Part shown: positions 1 through 8,425 of the stretch, one piece after another | Position numbering within the stretch: position 1 is the stretch's first letter | Layout: the number at the start of each line of letters is the position of its first letter | From: SCUN01 sp964343975 | GTDB lineage: Bacteria; Acidobacteriota; Vicinamibacteria; Vicinamibacterales; SCN-69-37 | Length of the DNA: 22,552 bases | Direction: 5' to 3' | NCBI GenBank assembly: GCA_964343975.1 | Contig: CAYFLU010000035.1 | Coordinates: 1-22,552 of the forward strand | Position numbers and translations under genes: made by a program | Notes under the pieces: model-generated | Databases searched by the model: none | Seen by the model: the letters and a program-made list of their open reading frames with translations, nothing else | What the model was told of the DNA's origin: nothing

Positions 1-2449
1 CGTTGGCCGACGCCGCGCCGGCGCGCGCGGCGATGCGGTTGAGCCGGCCCGCGGCAATCGCGCGCACGTCGTTGTTGGTCGACGCCTGCGCCACGCCCAT
101 GAGGCGCGACACGAGCACGCGCTGCTCCGCACGCTGCACCGCCGCTTCATACGGGTTCGCCGTCGGCGCATCGAAGGTGGCCTTGATCAGACGATCGATC
201 ACTTCCTCGAGGCCCGGCAGCGTCGGGTCGACGGCGTGCTGCGCGACGATACGCGCCACGCGCGGCAGTTCGAGCATGAAGCCGATCGTCACATCCGCGG
301 CGATCGTGCCCGGCGAGAGCGGATCGAAGCCGTCGCCCGTCGTGCGCGGGAACAGCTCACGATGCAGCCCCCAGCCCGGCGGACGCGGCGGAATCAGATC
401 CAGAATGCGCTTCGGCACCACGAGCTCCGCCGGTTTCAACGTGCCCGCGAGCGCCTCGAGCGCCTTGCGCTGGTTGGCCGCCGACTCCCACTTCGTCGGC
501 GTGCGGCCATCGCCGCGCATCGCGTAGATGAAGTCCTGGCCGCCGAGCATCGACGCCGCGCCTTCCACGGCGTAGCGGTGATACATCCAGATCGGCACGA
601 GCGGTTCCTCGATCGTCGTCATCGGCGCGCCGAGACGGATCGTCTGCTCACCGATGCGGTCGAGCGCCGAGCGACGCACCTTCATCAGGCGGTTGAGCTC
701 GTCGGCCTGATTGACGCCGTTCGACCACTGCTCCACGCGCGGATGAATGTCCGTGTCCTGATTCGTGAAGTAGCGGATGTCGTCCTTCCATGCATCGTCG
801 AGGATCTTCGTCAGCGCGGCCTTCTCGTCGGTGCCCTTCGGGAACTCGCGATAGCCGTAGTTGATCGTGACCTTGTCCCAGTCGCCGATCTTCTGCGGAT
901 ACGCGTTGCTGATGTCGATCGTGCCGTCGGCGTTGAGCGTCTCGAGCGGATGCGGATAGTCCATCACCGAGATCCAGCCCTTGCTGCTGTCGTAGTAGTT
1001 GTGACCGAGGCCGAGCGTGTGGCCGACTTCGTGGGCCGACAGCTGACGAATGCGCTTCAGTGCGGTTTGATAAAGAATGTCGGGCTTTTCCGTGCCCGTC
1101 TTGTACGGCGAGAGCAGGCCTTCGAAGATCATGTAGTCCTGACGGTCGCGTAGCGAGCCGAGCGTGACCGTGGCCTTGATGATCTCGCCCGTGCGCGGAT
1201 CGGCGACCGTACCGCCGCTGCTCCAGCCGCGGGTCGACCGATGCACCCAGTTGATCATGTTGTAGCGGATGTCCATCGGATCGGCGTCCGCGGGGAGCAC
1301 GTCGACCTTGAATGCGTTCGTGAAGCCCGCGGCTTCGAACGCCTGGTTCCACCAGCGCGCGCCTTCGAGCAGCGCCTGCTTCACGTCGTCGGGCGCGCCC
1401 GAGTCCACCCAGTAATGAATCGGCTTCACCGGATCCGACATCGCCGCGTTCGGATCCTTCTTCTGCAGGCGATGCTTGCGGATCTGCCGCACGACCATCG
1501 GATCGCCGATCGGCGTCGAGTAGTCGACGTAGCTGCCACCGCCGTAGCCGGCGCGCGGATCATCCCAGCGCGGCTGGAAGTTGCTGTCGGGCAGTTCGAC
1601 GAACGACGCGTGCTCGCGCAGCGTCACCGCATCGGCCGAGGCCGCCACACTGCCGACGGTGCCGGCGAAGAGGCCGCCGCCTCGCGTGCCGCCCGCGCCG
1701 TTGTCAGCCGCGCCCACGCCGGTCGGGCCCTGCTGCGGACCGGCCGCGTTGCCGCCGCCGCGGCCGCCGGCCGCGTCGCTGACGAACGTCAGCGTCATGT
1801 CCACTTCCGTGTTCTTCGGGAAGTTGCGCGTGTTCGGCGCGAAGAACGCGCTGCGCGTGAGGTCCACGCGATACTGGCCGAGCGAGCGGCCGGCGTTGTG
1901 GATGTCGCGCAGGAAGAACGGCGTCGCGTCAATCAGCACGCGCCCGTTCGTTTCCGCCGCCACCGTGAAGCCCCAGAGGATCGACTTCGCGAACGAGTCT
2001 TCCACTGACTTGCGCTCGAGCGGATTCGCGCTGCTCGACCGGAACGACTGGTTCGGCTGCACGAGCATCACCTTCTGCCCGACGCGCTCGAAGTGGACGA
2101 CGCGACCCTGGCCGCCGCCGCCGCGATCGAGCCCGATGTCATTCGAGCCGAGACCCGCCGACAGCCCGGTCGAGAACAGGAAGTCTTGATTGAACTTCGG
2201 AATCTCGAGCCACAGCGTGCCGCCGCGCTCGTCGTAGTAGAGCGGGAAGAAGCCGTCGAGCTTCTTCGCGCCGGCCACACGATCTTCGATCGTGCCGCCG
2301 CCGGCGGCCGCCCCGCCGCCACGTCCCTGTCCGCCGCCGCCTTGCGGCGCCCGCGGCTCCACCGGCTGCGGCGTCGCCGCGACGGTCACGGTGACCGCCA
2401 CGGCCGCGGCCGCGGCCAAGACCACTCTCCCCAGATATCGCGATGCCAT
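1..2449 (-). CDS. Secreted zinc metalloprotease, DUF5117/DUF4953 type (partial, C-terminus beyond left edge)
   Basis: The frame is open from an ATG at 2449 to base 1, giving 816 codons without a stop. The N-terminus (MASRYLGRVVLAAAAAVAVT) is a signal peptide, so the product is exported. A metzincin-like zinc site, HEVGHTLGLGH, lies at about residues 473-483, with His473, His477 and His483 as ligands and Glu474 as catalytic base. The order of a beta-rich N-terminal half, then the zinc site, then a helical C-terminal half matches acidobacterial and Bacteroidetes proteins annotated DUF5117/DUF4953; that family assignment is from memory of the motifs. Gly/Arg/Gln-rich low-complexity tracts occur near residues 33-50 and 225-260. 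The start is supported by AGGAG about 5 nt upstream (2455-2460) and a TAGAAT box at 2469-2474. Probable role is extracellular or periplasmic protein degradation; substrate unknown. It diverges from the metallophosphoesterase at 2521. Confidence 0.9.
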   Translation of the reverse strand, partial: MASRYLGRVVLAAAAAVAVTVTVAATPQPVEPRAPQGGGGQGRGGGAAAGGGTIEDRVAGAKKLDGFFPLYYDERGGTLWLEIPKFNQDFLFSTGLSAGLGSNDIGLDRGGGGQGRVVHFERVGQKVMLVQPNQSFRSSSANPLERKSVEDSFAKSILWGFTVAAETNGRVLIDATPFFLRDIHNAGRSLGQYRVDLTRSAFFAPNTRNFPKNTEVDMTLTFVSDAAGGRGGGNAAGPQQGPTGVGAADNGAGGTRGGGLFAGTVGSVAASADAVTLREHASFVELPDSNFQPRWDDPRAGYGGGSYVDYSTPIGDPMVVRQIRKHRLQKKDPNAAMSDPVKPIHYWVDSGAPDDVKQALLEGARWWNQAFEAAGFTNAFKVDVLPADADPMDIRYNMINWVHRSTRGWSSGGTVADPRTGEIIKATVTLGSLRDRQDYMIFEGLLSPYKTGTEKPDILYQTALKRIRQLSAHEVGHTLGLGHNYYDSSKGWISVMDYPHPLETLNADGTIDISNAYPQKIGDWDKVTINYGYREFPKGTDEKAALTKILDDAWKDDIRYFTNQDTDIHPRVEQWSNGVNQADELNRLMKVRRSALDRIGEQTIRLGAPMTTIEEPLVPIWMYHRYAVEGAASMLGGQDFIYAMRGDGRTPTKWESAANQRKALEALAGTLKPAELVVPKRILDLIPPRPPGWGLHRELFPRTTGDGFDPLSPGTIAADVTIGFMLELPRVARIVAQHAVDPTLPGLEEVIDRLIKATFDAPTANPYEAAVQRAEQRVLVSRLMGVAQASTNNDVRAIAAGRLNRIAARAGAASAN

Positions 2450-2468
2450 AGACACTCCTGAGGCCGCG

Positions 2469-2474
2469 ATTCTA
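2469..2474 (-). promoter_or_regulatory. -10-like box for the zinc metalloprotease
   Basis: TAGAAT is read on the minus strand. The predicted transcription start near 2462 would leave a short leader of about 12 nt carrying the AGGAG ribosome-binding site. No convincing -35 box is seen. It lies back to back with the TATACT box at 2506-2511 of the divergent gene. Confidence 0.4.
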
Positions 2475-2505
2475 CGACCTTTTCACGGCCGTCACGCGCC
2501 CGCCC

Positions 2506-2511
2506 TATACT
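2506..2511 (+). promoter_or_regulatory. -10-like box TATACT, 9 nt before the metallophosphoesterase ATG
   Basis: TATACT is followed by 9 nt and the ATG at 2521. A normal -10 to start-site distance places the transcription start within 0-3 nt of the ATG, implying a leaderless or nearly leaderless mRNA. There is no Shine-Dalgarno sequence. A weak TTTCAC lies 19 nt upstream of the box. Confidence 0.45.
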
Positions 2512-2520
2512 CGGCAGACC

Positions 2521-3750
2521 ATGCGCATGCGCGTCCTTCGCTTTGCTGCCCTCCCCACCCTGGCGGCTGCCCTCTGGGCCGCGGGGCTCACCGCTCAGAG
2601 CACGACCACCCAGACGCCGGCGCCCGCAGCATCGACGACCGCCGCCCAAGCCGCGACAACCTCAGCGGCGCAGGCCGCGCCGACGGAACCGGCCCGCGCC
2701 ATTGCCGCGCCCAAAACGCCGCTCCCGGCCGAAGCCGCCTCGGCCGGCGTGACGAAGTTCTCGTTCATCGCCTACGGCGACACGCGCGGCCGGCATGACG
2801 GCGAACAGCTCGAGGCCGAGCACACGCTGGTCGTCGACTCGATGCTCGCGACGATCAAGCGGCTGTCGACCACAGCGTTTCCCGTGAAGTACGTGATCCA
2901 GTCGGGCGACGCGGTCGTGAACGGCCGCGACGGCAAGCAGCTCAACGTGAGCTACATCCCGATCATCGAGCGCCTCACGAAGGGCGCGGACGTCCCCTAC
3001 TTCTTCACGGCCGGCAATCACGACGTGACGGCCGCCACCGATCTCAAGGACGCGGAGCGCGCGAAGGGCCTGAAGAACCTCCTCGACGCGAACAAGAACC
3101 TGATGCCGGCGGAGGGCTCGCCGCGCCGCTTGAACGGGTATCCGACGTACGCCTTCGGCTACGGCAACACCTTCATGATCGCGTTCGACTCACAGGTCGC
3201 CCCCGACGAGACGCAGTTCAACTGGGTGAAGGCGCAGCTCGAGGGGCTCGACCGGAAGCGCTACGTGCACGTCATCGCCTTCATGCACCATCCCCCGTTC
3301 TCCTCGGGGCCGCATGGCAATGCCAGCGTCGCGCTCGAAGCCGCCACCGTGGCCGTGCGCGACAAGTACGAACCGCTCTTCCGCCAGCATCACGTGCGGA
3401 TGACGATCGCCGGACACGAGCATCTCTTCGAACACTGGGTCGAGCGCTACGAAGACGCCAGCGGCAAGCACCGCATGGACCACATCGTGAGCGGAGGCGG
3501 CGGCGCGCCGCTCTACACGTATCAGGGCGAGCCGACCACGAAGGACTTTCTCGCCGACAAGGCACGCAAGGACGCCAAGGTCGCACTCGAGCACCTCGTG
3601 AAGCCCGGCGTGAACGCCGGCGACAATCCCTACCACTATCTCGTTGTCCAGATCGACGGCGACAACGTGTCGGTGGACGTCGTCGGCGTCGACTGGGGCA
3701 ACAACTTCAAGCCGTACAAGAGCGCGGGTACAAAGATCGGAGGGTCGTAA
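2521..3750 (+). CDS. Secreted calcineurin-like metallophosphoesterase
   Basis: This 409-residue protein has a signal peptide (about residues 1-26, ending at LTAQS). An Ala/Thr/Pro/Gln-rich linker follows to about residue 75, and then a calcineurin-like phosphoesterase domain. The dimetal motifs are in order: GDTRG at 86-90, SGD with Asp130, GNHD at 165-168, HH at 256-257 and GHEH at 298-301. The family hydrolyses phosphomonoesters or phosphodiesters using two metal ions; the substrate here cannot be told. ATG 2521 is chosen because the TATACT box ends 9 nt upstream; an in-frame ATG at 2527 is possible. It diverges from the zinc metalloprotease and lies 23 nt upstream of the BNR-repeat gene. 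Confidence 0.9.
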   Translation: MRMRVLRFAALPTLAAALWAAGLTAQSTTTQTPAPAASTTAAQAATTSAAQAAPTEPARAIAAPKTPLPAEAASAGVTKFSFIAYGDTRGRHDGEQLEAEHTLVVDSMLATIKRLSTTAFPVKYVIQSGDAVVNGRDGKQLNVSYIPIIERLTKGADVPYFFTAGNHDVTAATDLKDAERAKGLKNLLDANKNLMPAEGSPRRLNGYPTYAFGYGNTFMIAFDSQVAPDETQFNWVKAQLEGLDRKRYVHVIAFMHHPPFSSGPHGNASVALEAATVAVRDKYEPLFRQHHVRMTIAGHEHLFEHWVERYEDASGKHRMDHIVSGGGGAPLYTYQGEPTTKDFLADKARKDAKVALEHLVKPGVNAGDNPYHYLVVQIDGDNVSVDVVGVDWGNNFKPYKSAGTKIGGS

Positions 3751-3760
3751 GCCCTCGCCC

Positions 3761-3766
3761 TATACT
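3761..3766 (+). promoter_or_regulatory. -10-like box TATACT, 7 nt before the BNR-protein ATG
   Basis: TATACT lies in the short gap after the metallophosphoesterase stop (3748-3750). The 7-nt distance to ATG 3774 puts the expected transcription start on the initiator A, so this looks like a leaderless start. There is no clear -35 box and no Shine-Dalgarno. Confidence 0.45.
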
Positions 3767-3773
3767 TTTGGGC

Positions 3774-6440
3774 ATGCGCTTCCGACATGCCCTGCCCCTC
3801 GCGGTCGTCGTCCTCACCGGTTGGTCGATCGCTCACCTCACCGCGCAAGCACCGAGGCCCACGCCCTTCGATCAGGTGAAGTGGCGCAGCATCGGGCCCG
3901 TGAACACGAGCGGGCGCATCGACGACTTCGCTGTGGCGCGCGTGCCCGGCCAGCCCGACGCGATCTACGTCGCCACCGCGAGCGGCGGCGTCTTCAAGAG
4001 CACGAACGCGGGCACGTCGTGGACACCCGTCTTCGACAACGTCAACGCCATGCAGTCGATCGGCGACGTGACCGTCGCGCCGTCGGCGCCGAACACCGTG
4101 TGGGTCGGCACGGGCGAGAACAACAACCGGCAGAGTTCGTCGTGGGGCGACGGCGTGTACAAGAGCACGGACGCCGGCAAGACCTGGACGAACATGGGCC
4201 TCACCGACACGAAGCACATCGGTCGCATCGTGATCGACCCGCTCAACGCCAATGTCGTGTACGTGGCGGCCGCCGGCCATCTCTGGGGCGCGAACGAAGA
4301 GCGCGGCGTGTTCAAGACGACCGACGGCGGCACGACGTGGAAGAAGGTTCTCTACGTTGATCCCAAAACCGGCGCGACCGACCTCGTGATCGATCCGAAG
4401 AATCCGAAGGTGCTCTTTGCCGCGATGTACCAGCGCGAGCGCTCGTCATGGGGCTTCAACGGCGGCGGCCCGGGCAGCGGCATCTACAAGTCGATCGACG
4501 CCGGCGCGACGTGGAAGCGCCTGACGAAGGGCCTGCCCTCGGGGGATCTCGGCCGCATCGGCCTCGACATCTACGCGGCGGATCCGAAGGTCGTGTTCGC
4601 CACCGTCGAAGCCAAGGACGGCGGCGTGTTCCGCACGAGCGACGCGGGCGAGACGTGGGAGAAGCTCGCGACGCTCAACACGCGCCCGAGCTACTACTCA
4701 CAGATCCGCGTGGATCCGAAAGACAAGAACCGCGTGTACACGCTCGGCTCGAACCGCGGCTTCTACGTGTCGAACGACGCGGGCAAGACGTTTGTCGACA
4801 CGGGCGTGAGCGGCGTGCACGGCGAAGACCACGCGCTGTGGATCGATCCCGACAACACCAATCACCTGATCATCGGCGGCGACGGCGGCGTGAGCATCTC
4901 GTGGGATCGCGGCGTGACGTGGGACTTCCGCATGAACATGCCGATCGGGCAGTTCTACGAGATCGACGTCGACAACAAGATTCCCTTCACGGTGTGCGGC
5001 GGCCTGCAGGACAACGGCGAGTGGTGCGTGCCGAGCGCGGTCCGCGACCGCAACGGCATCGCCGCGCGCGACGCCTGGAACATCGGCGGCGGCGACGGCT
5101 TCTACGTGAAGTTCGACCGCGCCGACGAAGACTACGCCTACGCCGAGTCGCAGAACGGCGCGGCTTCGCGCGTGAATCTCAAGACGATGGAGCGCACGTC
5201 GGTGCGGCCGACGCTCGCGGGCACGGCGCTCCGCTGGAACTGGGACACGCCGATCATCGTGTCGAGCGCCGACCCGAAGACGATCTACATGGGCGCGCAG
5301 ATCCTGTTCCGCTCGCACGATCAGGGCAAAACGTGGACGGCGATCAGCGGCGACCTCACGGGCGGCGTCGATCATCCGGCCGGCACCGAGAACCCGCCGG
5401 CCGACGCGCTGTCGCGCAACGACGGCACGTCGCCCTTCAACTCGCTCACGTCCATCAGCGAGTCGCCGCTCGACGCGAAGGTGCTCTACACCGGCGCGCA
5501 GGACGGCACCGTGCAGATGACGCGCGACGGCGGCAAGACGTGGGTCAACCTCACGGGCAAGTTCCCCGGTGTGCCGAAGAACACCTACGTGAGCACCGTG
5601 CTCGCCTCCGCCCACGTGGCCGGCCGTGCGTATGTGACCTTCGACGGGCACTACACCGACGACTACAAGCCCTACCTCTTCGTCACGAACGACTTCGGTC
5701 AGACGTGGACGGCGCTGGCGGCCGGTGATGCGTCCGTCAATCGCGTGCGCGAACATCCGCGCAGCGCGAACGTGCTCGTGCTCGGCACAGAAAAGGGCGC
5801 CTTCTTCAGCAATGACGGCGGCAAGACGATGCAGCCGCTGTCGCTGCGCGGCGGCTTCCCCACCGTGTCGGTCGACGACATCGTGATCCACCCGCGCGAC
5901 AACGCGCTCGTGCTCGGCACGCACGGCCGCGGCATCTGGATCCTCGATGACATGGGCGCGATGGAAGCCTTCGACGCGGCCGCGATGGCGGCACCGGCGG
6001 CACTCGCGCCGATTCCGCCGGCGTATCAAATCGTGACCAACTCCCCGCAAGCCTGGTTCGGCACGGGCACGTTCTTCGCGCCCAACCCCGACTTCGGCGC
6101 GAGCATCAGCTACCACCTGAACAGCGCGAAGGCCAACGTCGAGATCACCGTCAGCGATCGCTTCGGCCGCGTGGTCCGCACCCTGCAAGGTCCGGGCGCC
6201 GCCGGCGTGAACCATGTGTCGTGGGATCTACGCGCGCAGCCGCCGGCCCCGGCCGCGGATGCGGCCGCGGGCGGACGCGGTGGCGCCGCCGGACGTGGTG
6301 GCGGCGGTGGCGGTGGCGGACGCGGCGGCGCGCAGGGCGCGCTCGTCGAGCCGGGCACCTACATCATCACGATCACCGTGCCTGGCGTGGCCACGCCGCT
6401 CAAGGGCGAGGTGAAAGTGAGCGCGGATCCGTGGAGCTGA
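3774..6440 (+). CDS. Secreted BNR/Asp-box repeat beta-propeller protein (VPS10/sortilin-like glycosyl hydrolase superfamily)
   Basis: The product has 888 residues. A signal peptide occupies about residues 1-25 (ending at HLTAQA). About eleven Asp-box repeats of the form SxDxGxTW follow, for example STNAGTSW, STDAGKTW, TTDGGTTW, SIDAGATW, TSDAGETW, SHDQGKTW, TRDGGKTW and TNDFGQTW. Such repeats fold into one or two beta-propellers, seen in sortilin-like and xyloglucanase-like proteins; the catalytic activity, if any, cannot be read from the repeats. A Gly/Arg/Ala-rich tract sits at about residues 825-862, followed by a short beta-rich C-terminal module. The start is ATG 3774, not TTG 3768, because the TATACT box ends 7 nt upstream. 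The last 10 nt overlap kynA. Confidence 0.88.
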   Translation: MRFRHALPLAVVVLTGWSIAHLTAQAPRPTPFDQVKWRSIGPVNTSGRIDDFAVARVPGQPDAIYVATASGGVFKSTNAGTSWTPVFDNVNAMQSIGDVTVAPSAPNTVWVGTGENNNRQSSSWGDGVYKSTDAGKTWTNMGLTDTKHIGRIVIDPLNANVVYVAAAGHLWGANEERGVFKTTDGGTTWKKVLYVDPKTGATDLVIDPKNPKVLFAAMYQRERSSWGFNGGGPGSGIYKSIDAGATWKRLTKGLPSGDLGRIGLDIYAADPKVVFATVEAKDGGVFRTSDAGETWEKLATLNTRPSYYSQIRVDPKDKNRVYTLGSNRGFYVSNDAGKTFVDTGVSGVHGEDHALWIDPDNTNHLIIGGDGGVSISWDRGVTWDFRMNMPIGQFYEIDVDNKIPFTVCGGLQDNGEWCVPSAVRDRNGIAARDAWNIGGGDGFYVKFDRADEDYAYAESQNGAASRVNLKTMERTSVRPTLAGTALRWNWDTPIIVSSADPKTIYMGAQILFRSHDQGKTWTAISGDLTGGVDHPAGTENPPADALSRNDGTSPFNSLTSISESPLDAKVLYTGAQDGTVQMTRDGGKTWVNLTGKFPGVPKNTYVSTVLASAHVAGRAYVTFDGHYTDDYKPYLFVTNDFGQTWTALAAGDASVNRVREHPRSANVLVLGTEKGAFFSNDGGKTMQPLSLRGGFPTVSVDDIVIHPRDNALVLGTHGRGIWILDDMGAMEAFDAAAMAAPAALAPIPPAYQIVTNSPQAWFGTGTFFAPNPDFGASISYHLNSAKANVEITVSDRFGRVVRTLQGPGAAGVNHVSWDLRAQPPAPAADAAAGGRGGAAGRGGGGGGGGRGGAQGALVEPGTYIITITVPGVATPLKGEVKVSADPWS

Positions 6441-7213
6441 CCTACGGCCGGTATCTCCGCATCCCGGAGCTGCTGGCGCTGCAGTCGCCCGTCTCCGACG
6501 GGCCCGAACATGACGAGATGCTCTTCATCGTCATTCACCAGGTCTACGAGCTGTGGTTCAAGCAGCAGCGGCATGAAGCCGCGCGCGTCGAAGCCCTGCT
6601 CGAGGCCGGCGATGTGGCCGGCGCCATGTCCACGCTCCGGCGCATGCTGACGATCCTGAAGACGATGGTTGCGCAAGTGGATGTGCTCGAGACGATGACG
6701 CCGGTGCAGTTCCTGAGCTTCCGGACGTTCCTCGAAAGCTCGAGCGGATTTCAGAGCTGGCAGTTCCGCGCGTTCGAGTTTCTGCTCGGCAAGAAGTCGC
6801 CGCGGTTCACCGCGATGTTCGAGGCCGGTTCACCAGAACGCGCCGAGCTTGATCGGCTGTACGCCGCGCCGACGCTGTGGGATGCCTTCGCGCGCGCGCT
6901 GCACGGGCACGGCTTGCCCGTGCCGGCGTCGGTGCTCGAGCGCGATGTCACGGCGACGATCGCCGCGGATACGGCCATGCAAGACGTGCTCGTCACCGTG
7001 TATCGCACGGGCGGCCCACTCCGCTCACTGGCTGAACTGCTGGTCGACCTCGACGAAGGTGTGCAGGAGTGGCGCTATCGGCACGTGAAGATGGTCGAGC
7101 GCACGATCGGCTTCAAACACGGCACGGGCGGCTCGGCCGGCGCCGAGTATCTGCGCACCACGCTCTTCACGCCGCTCTTCCCCGACCTCTGGGCCATTCG
7201 GACGCGACTCTAG
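6431..7213 (+). CDS. kynA: Tryptophan 2,3-dioxygenase
   Basis: This is a heme enzyme that opens the indole ring of L-tryptophan to N-formylkynurenine, the first step of the kynurenine route, in the cytoplasm. The 260-residue length fits bacterial TDO (about 260-290). Diagnostic segments are HDEMLFIVIHQVYELWFK, with the substrate-pocket His at residue 36; SGFQSWQFRAFEFLLG; WRYRHVKMVERTIGF, with His218 as the expected proximal heme ligand; and the GTGGSAG loop. GTG 6431 is the best start, since the conserved LTYGRYLRI begins two residues later; the open frame continues upstream inside the BNR gene but is unlike TDO there. It overlaps the BNR gene by 10 nt, and its stop abuts the metX ATG. No kynB or kynU is visible nearby. 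Confidence 0.95.
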   Translation: MELTYGRYLRIPELLALQSPVSDGPEHDEMLFIVIHQVYELWFKQQRHEAARVEALLEAGDVAGAMSTLRRMLTILKTMVAQVDVLETMTPVQFLSFRTFLESSSGFQSWQFRAFEFLLGKKSPRFTAMFEAGSPERAELDRLYAAPTLWDAFARALHGHGLPVPASVLERDVTATIAADTAMQDVLVTVYRTGGPLRSLAELLVDLDEGVQEWRYRHVKMVERTIGFKHGTGGSAGAEYLRTTLFTPLFPDLWAIRTRL

Positions 7214-8425
7214 ATGGACGGATCGGTCGGCGTCGTCACCACACAGACACTGGATTTACCGCAGCCGCTCGCGCTCGAGTGCGGCCGCACGCTGCCGCGC
7301 GTCACGATCGCGTACGAAACGTACGGTACGCTCTCGCCGGCGAAAGACAACGTCATCCTCGTGTGTCACGCACTCAGCGGCGACGCGCATGCCGCTGGCT
7401 GGTCGACGACCGACGGCGAAGGCACGCGCGATGGCTTCGGCGCGGAGGAGCGCGACGGCCAGCGCGGCCGCACGCTCGGCTGGTGGGACGGCATGATCGG
7501 TCCCGGCAAGGCGTTCGACACCGATCGCTACTTCGTCGTCAGCACGAATCTCCTCGGCGGTTGCAAAGGCACGACGGGACCGTCGTCGATCAATCCGGAG
7601 ACCGGCCGCCCGTATGGCAGCGATTTTCCGGTGGTGACGGTGGCCGACATGGTGCGCGCCGAGCGCGCATTTCTCGATGTGCTCGGGCTACCGCGGCTCG
7701 CGGCGGTGGCCGGCGGATCGCTCGGCGGCATGCAGGCGCTCGAATGGGCCGTGCGCTATCCCGATCAGGTCGACGCGATCATTCCGATCGCAAGCACCCA
7801 CGCGCTCGAACCGCAGGGTGTCGCGTGGAACGCCATTGCGCGCAACGCCATCATGGCGGATCCGAACTGGCAGGGCGGCCACTACTACGACACGGGCCGC
7901 GCACCGCTCGACGGCATGGGCGTGGCGCGCATGGTCGGCCACATCACGTACTTGTCGGCGCCATCGCTGCACGGCAAGTTCGGACGGCGACTGCAACATG
8001 GCGGCGACCTCCGTTACACGCTCACGGAGCCGGAGTTCGAAGTGGAAAGCTATCTGCGCCATCAGGCCGCGAAGTTCCGCCAGCGCTTTGATCCGAACAC
8101 CTATCTCTATCTCTCGCGCGCGCTCTCGTACTTCGATCTCGCGCGCGCACACGGCGGCGGCGATCTGCGCGCGGCCGTGCGGCACATGCACGCGCGCACG
8201 CTGCTGATCTCGTTCACGTCCGACTGGCTCTATCCGCCGTCGGGCTCGATCGCGCTCGCTGACGCGCTTCGGGCCGAAGGCCGAAGTGTGGACCTCGAGA
8301 TCATCGACGCGCCCTACGGACACGACTGCTTCCTGCTCGAGGAGGACCGGCAGACGCCGCTGATTCAGCGGTTCCTCTCGGCGTCGTCCGCGACGAACGG
8401 CGCAGCGCCGGGAGCACACGCGTGA
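7214..8425 (+). CDS. metX: Homoserine O-acetyltransferase (MetX, alpha/beta hydrolase fold)
   Basis: The enzyme transfers an acyl group, usually acetyl from acetyl-CoA, to L-homoserine and commits it to methionine synthesis. The protein has 403 residues. The alpha/beta-hydrolase triad is visible: nucleophile Ser169 in GGSLGGMQ, Asp337 in SFTSDWLYPP and His370 in YGHDCFLLE. The N-terminal HALSGDAHAAG segment and the WWDGMIGPGKAFDTD region are characteristic of MetX. Some MetX proteins use succinyl-CoA; acetyl is the default inference here. The ATG begins directly after the kynA TAG with no gap, and the end overlaps the next gene by 4 nt (GTGA), so translational coupling is likely. No riboswitch can lie immediately upstream because there is no leader. 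Confidence 0.95.
   Translation: MDGSVGVVTTQTLDLPQPLALECGRTLPRVTIAYETYGTLSPAKDNVILVCHALSGDAHAAGWSTTDGEGTRDGFGAEERDGQRGRTLGWWDGMIGPGKAFDTDRYFVVSTNLLGGCKGTTGPSSINPETGRPYGSDFPVVTVADMVRAERAFLDVLGLPRLAAVAGGSLGGMQALEWAVRYPDQVDAIIPIASTHALEPQGVAWNAIARNAIMADPNWQGGHYYDTGRAPLDGMGVARMVGHITYLSAPSLHGKFGRRLQHGGDLRYTLTEPEFEVESYLRHQAAKFRQRFDPNTYLYLSRALSYFDLARAHGGGDLRAAVRHMHARTLLISFTSDWLYPPSGSIALADALRAEGRSVDLEIIDAPYGHDCFLLEEDRQTPLIQRFLSASSATNGAAPGAHA

Noticed and set aside
236..1153. A 305-codon plus-strand open frame at the left end
   Set aside because: It is antisense to the zinc metalloprotease carrying HEVGHTLGLGH; the translation is low-complexity Arg/Val/Leu.
4698..6215. A 505-codon open frame on the minus strand
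   Set aside because: It lies wholly opposite the BNR-repeat gene. Its product is Arg/His/Val/Ala-rich without domains, as expected for an antisense shadow in GC-rich DNA.
7150..7216. Methionine-linked riboswitch before metX
   Set aside because: The metX ATG directly abuts the kynA stop, so there is no untranslated leader to hold one.
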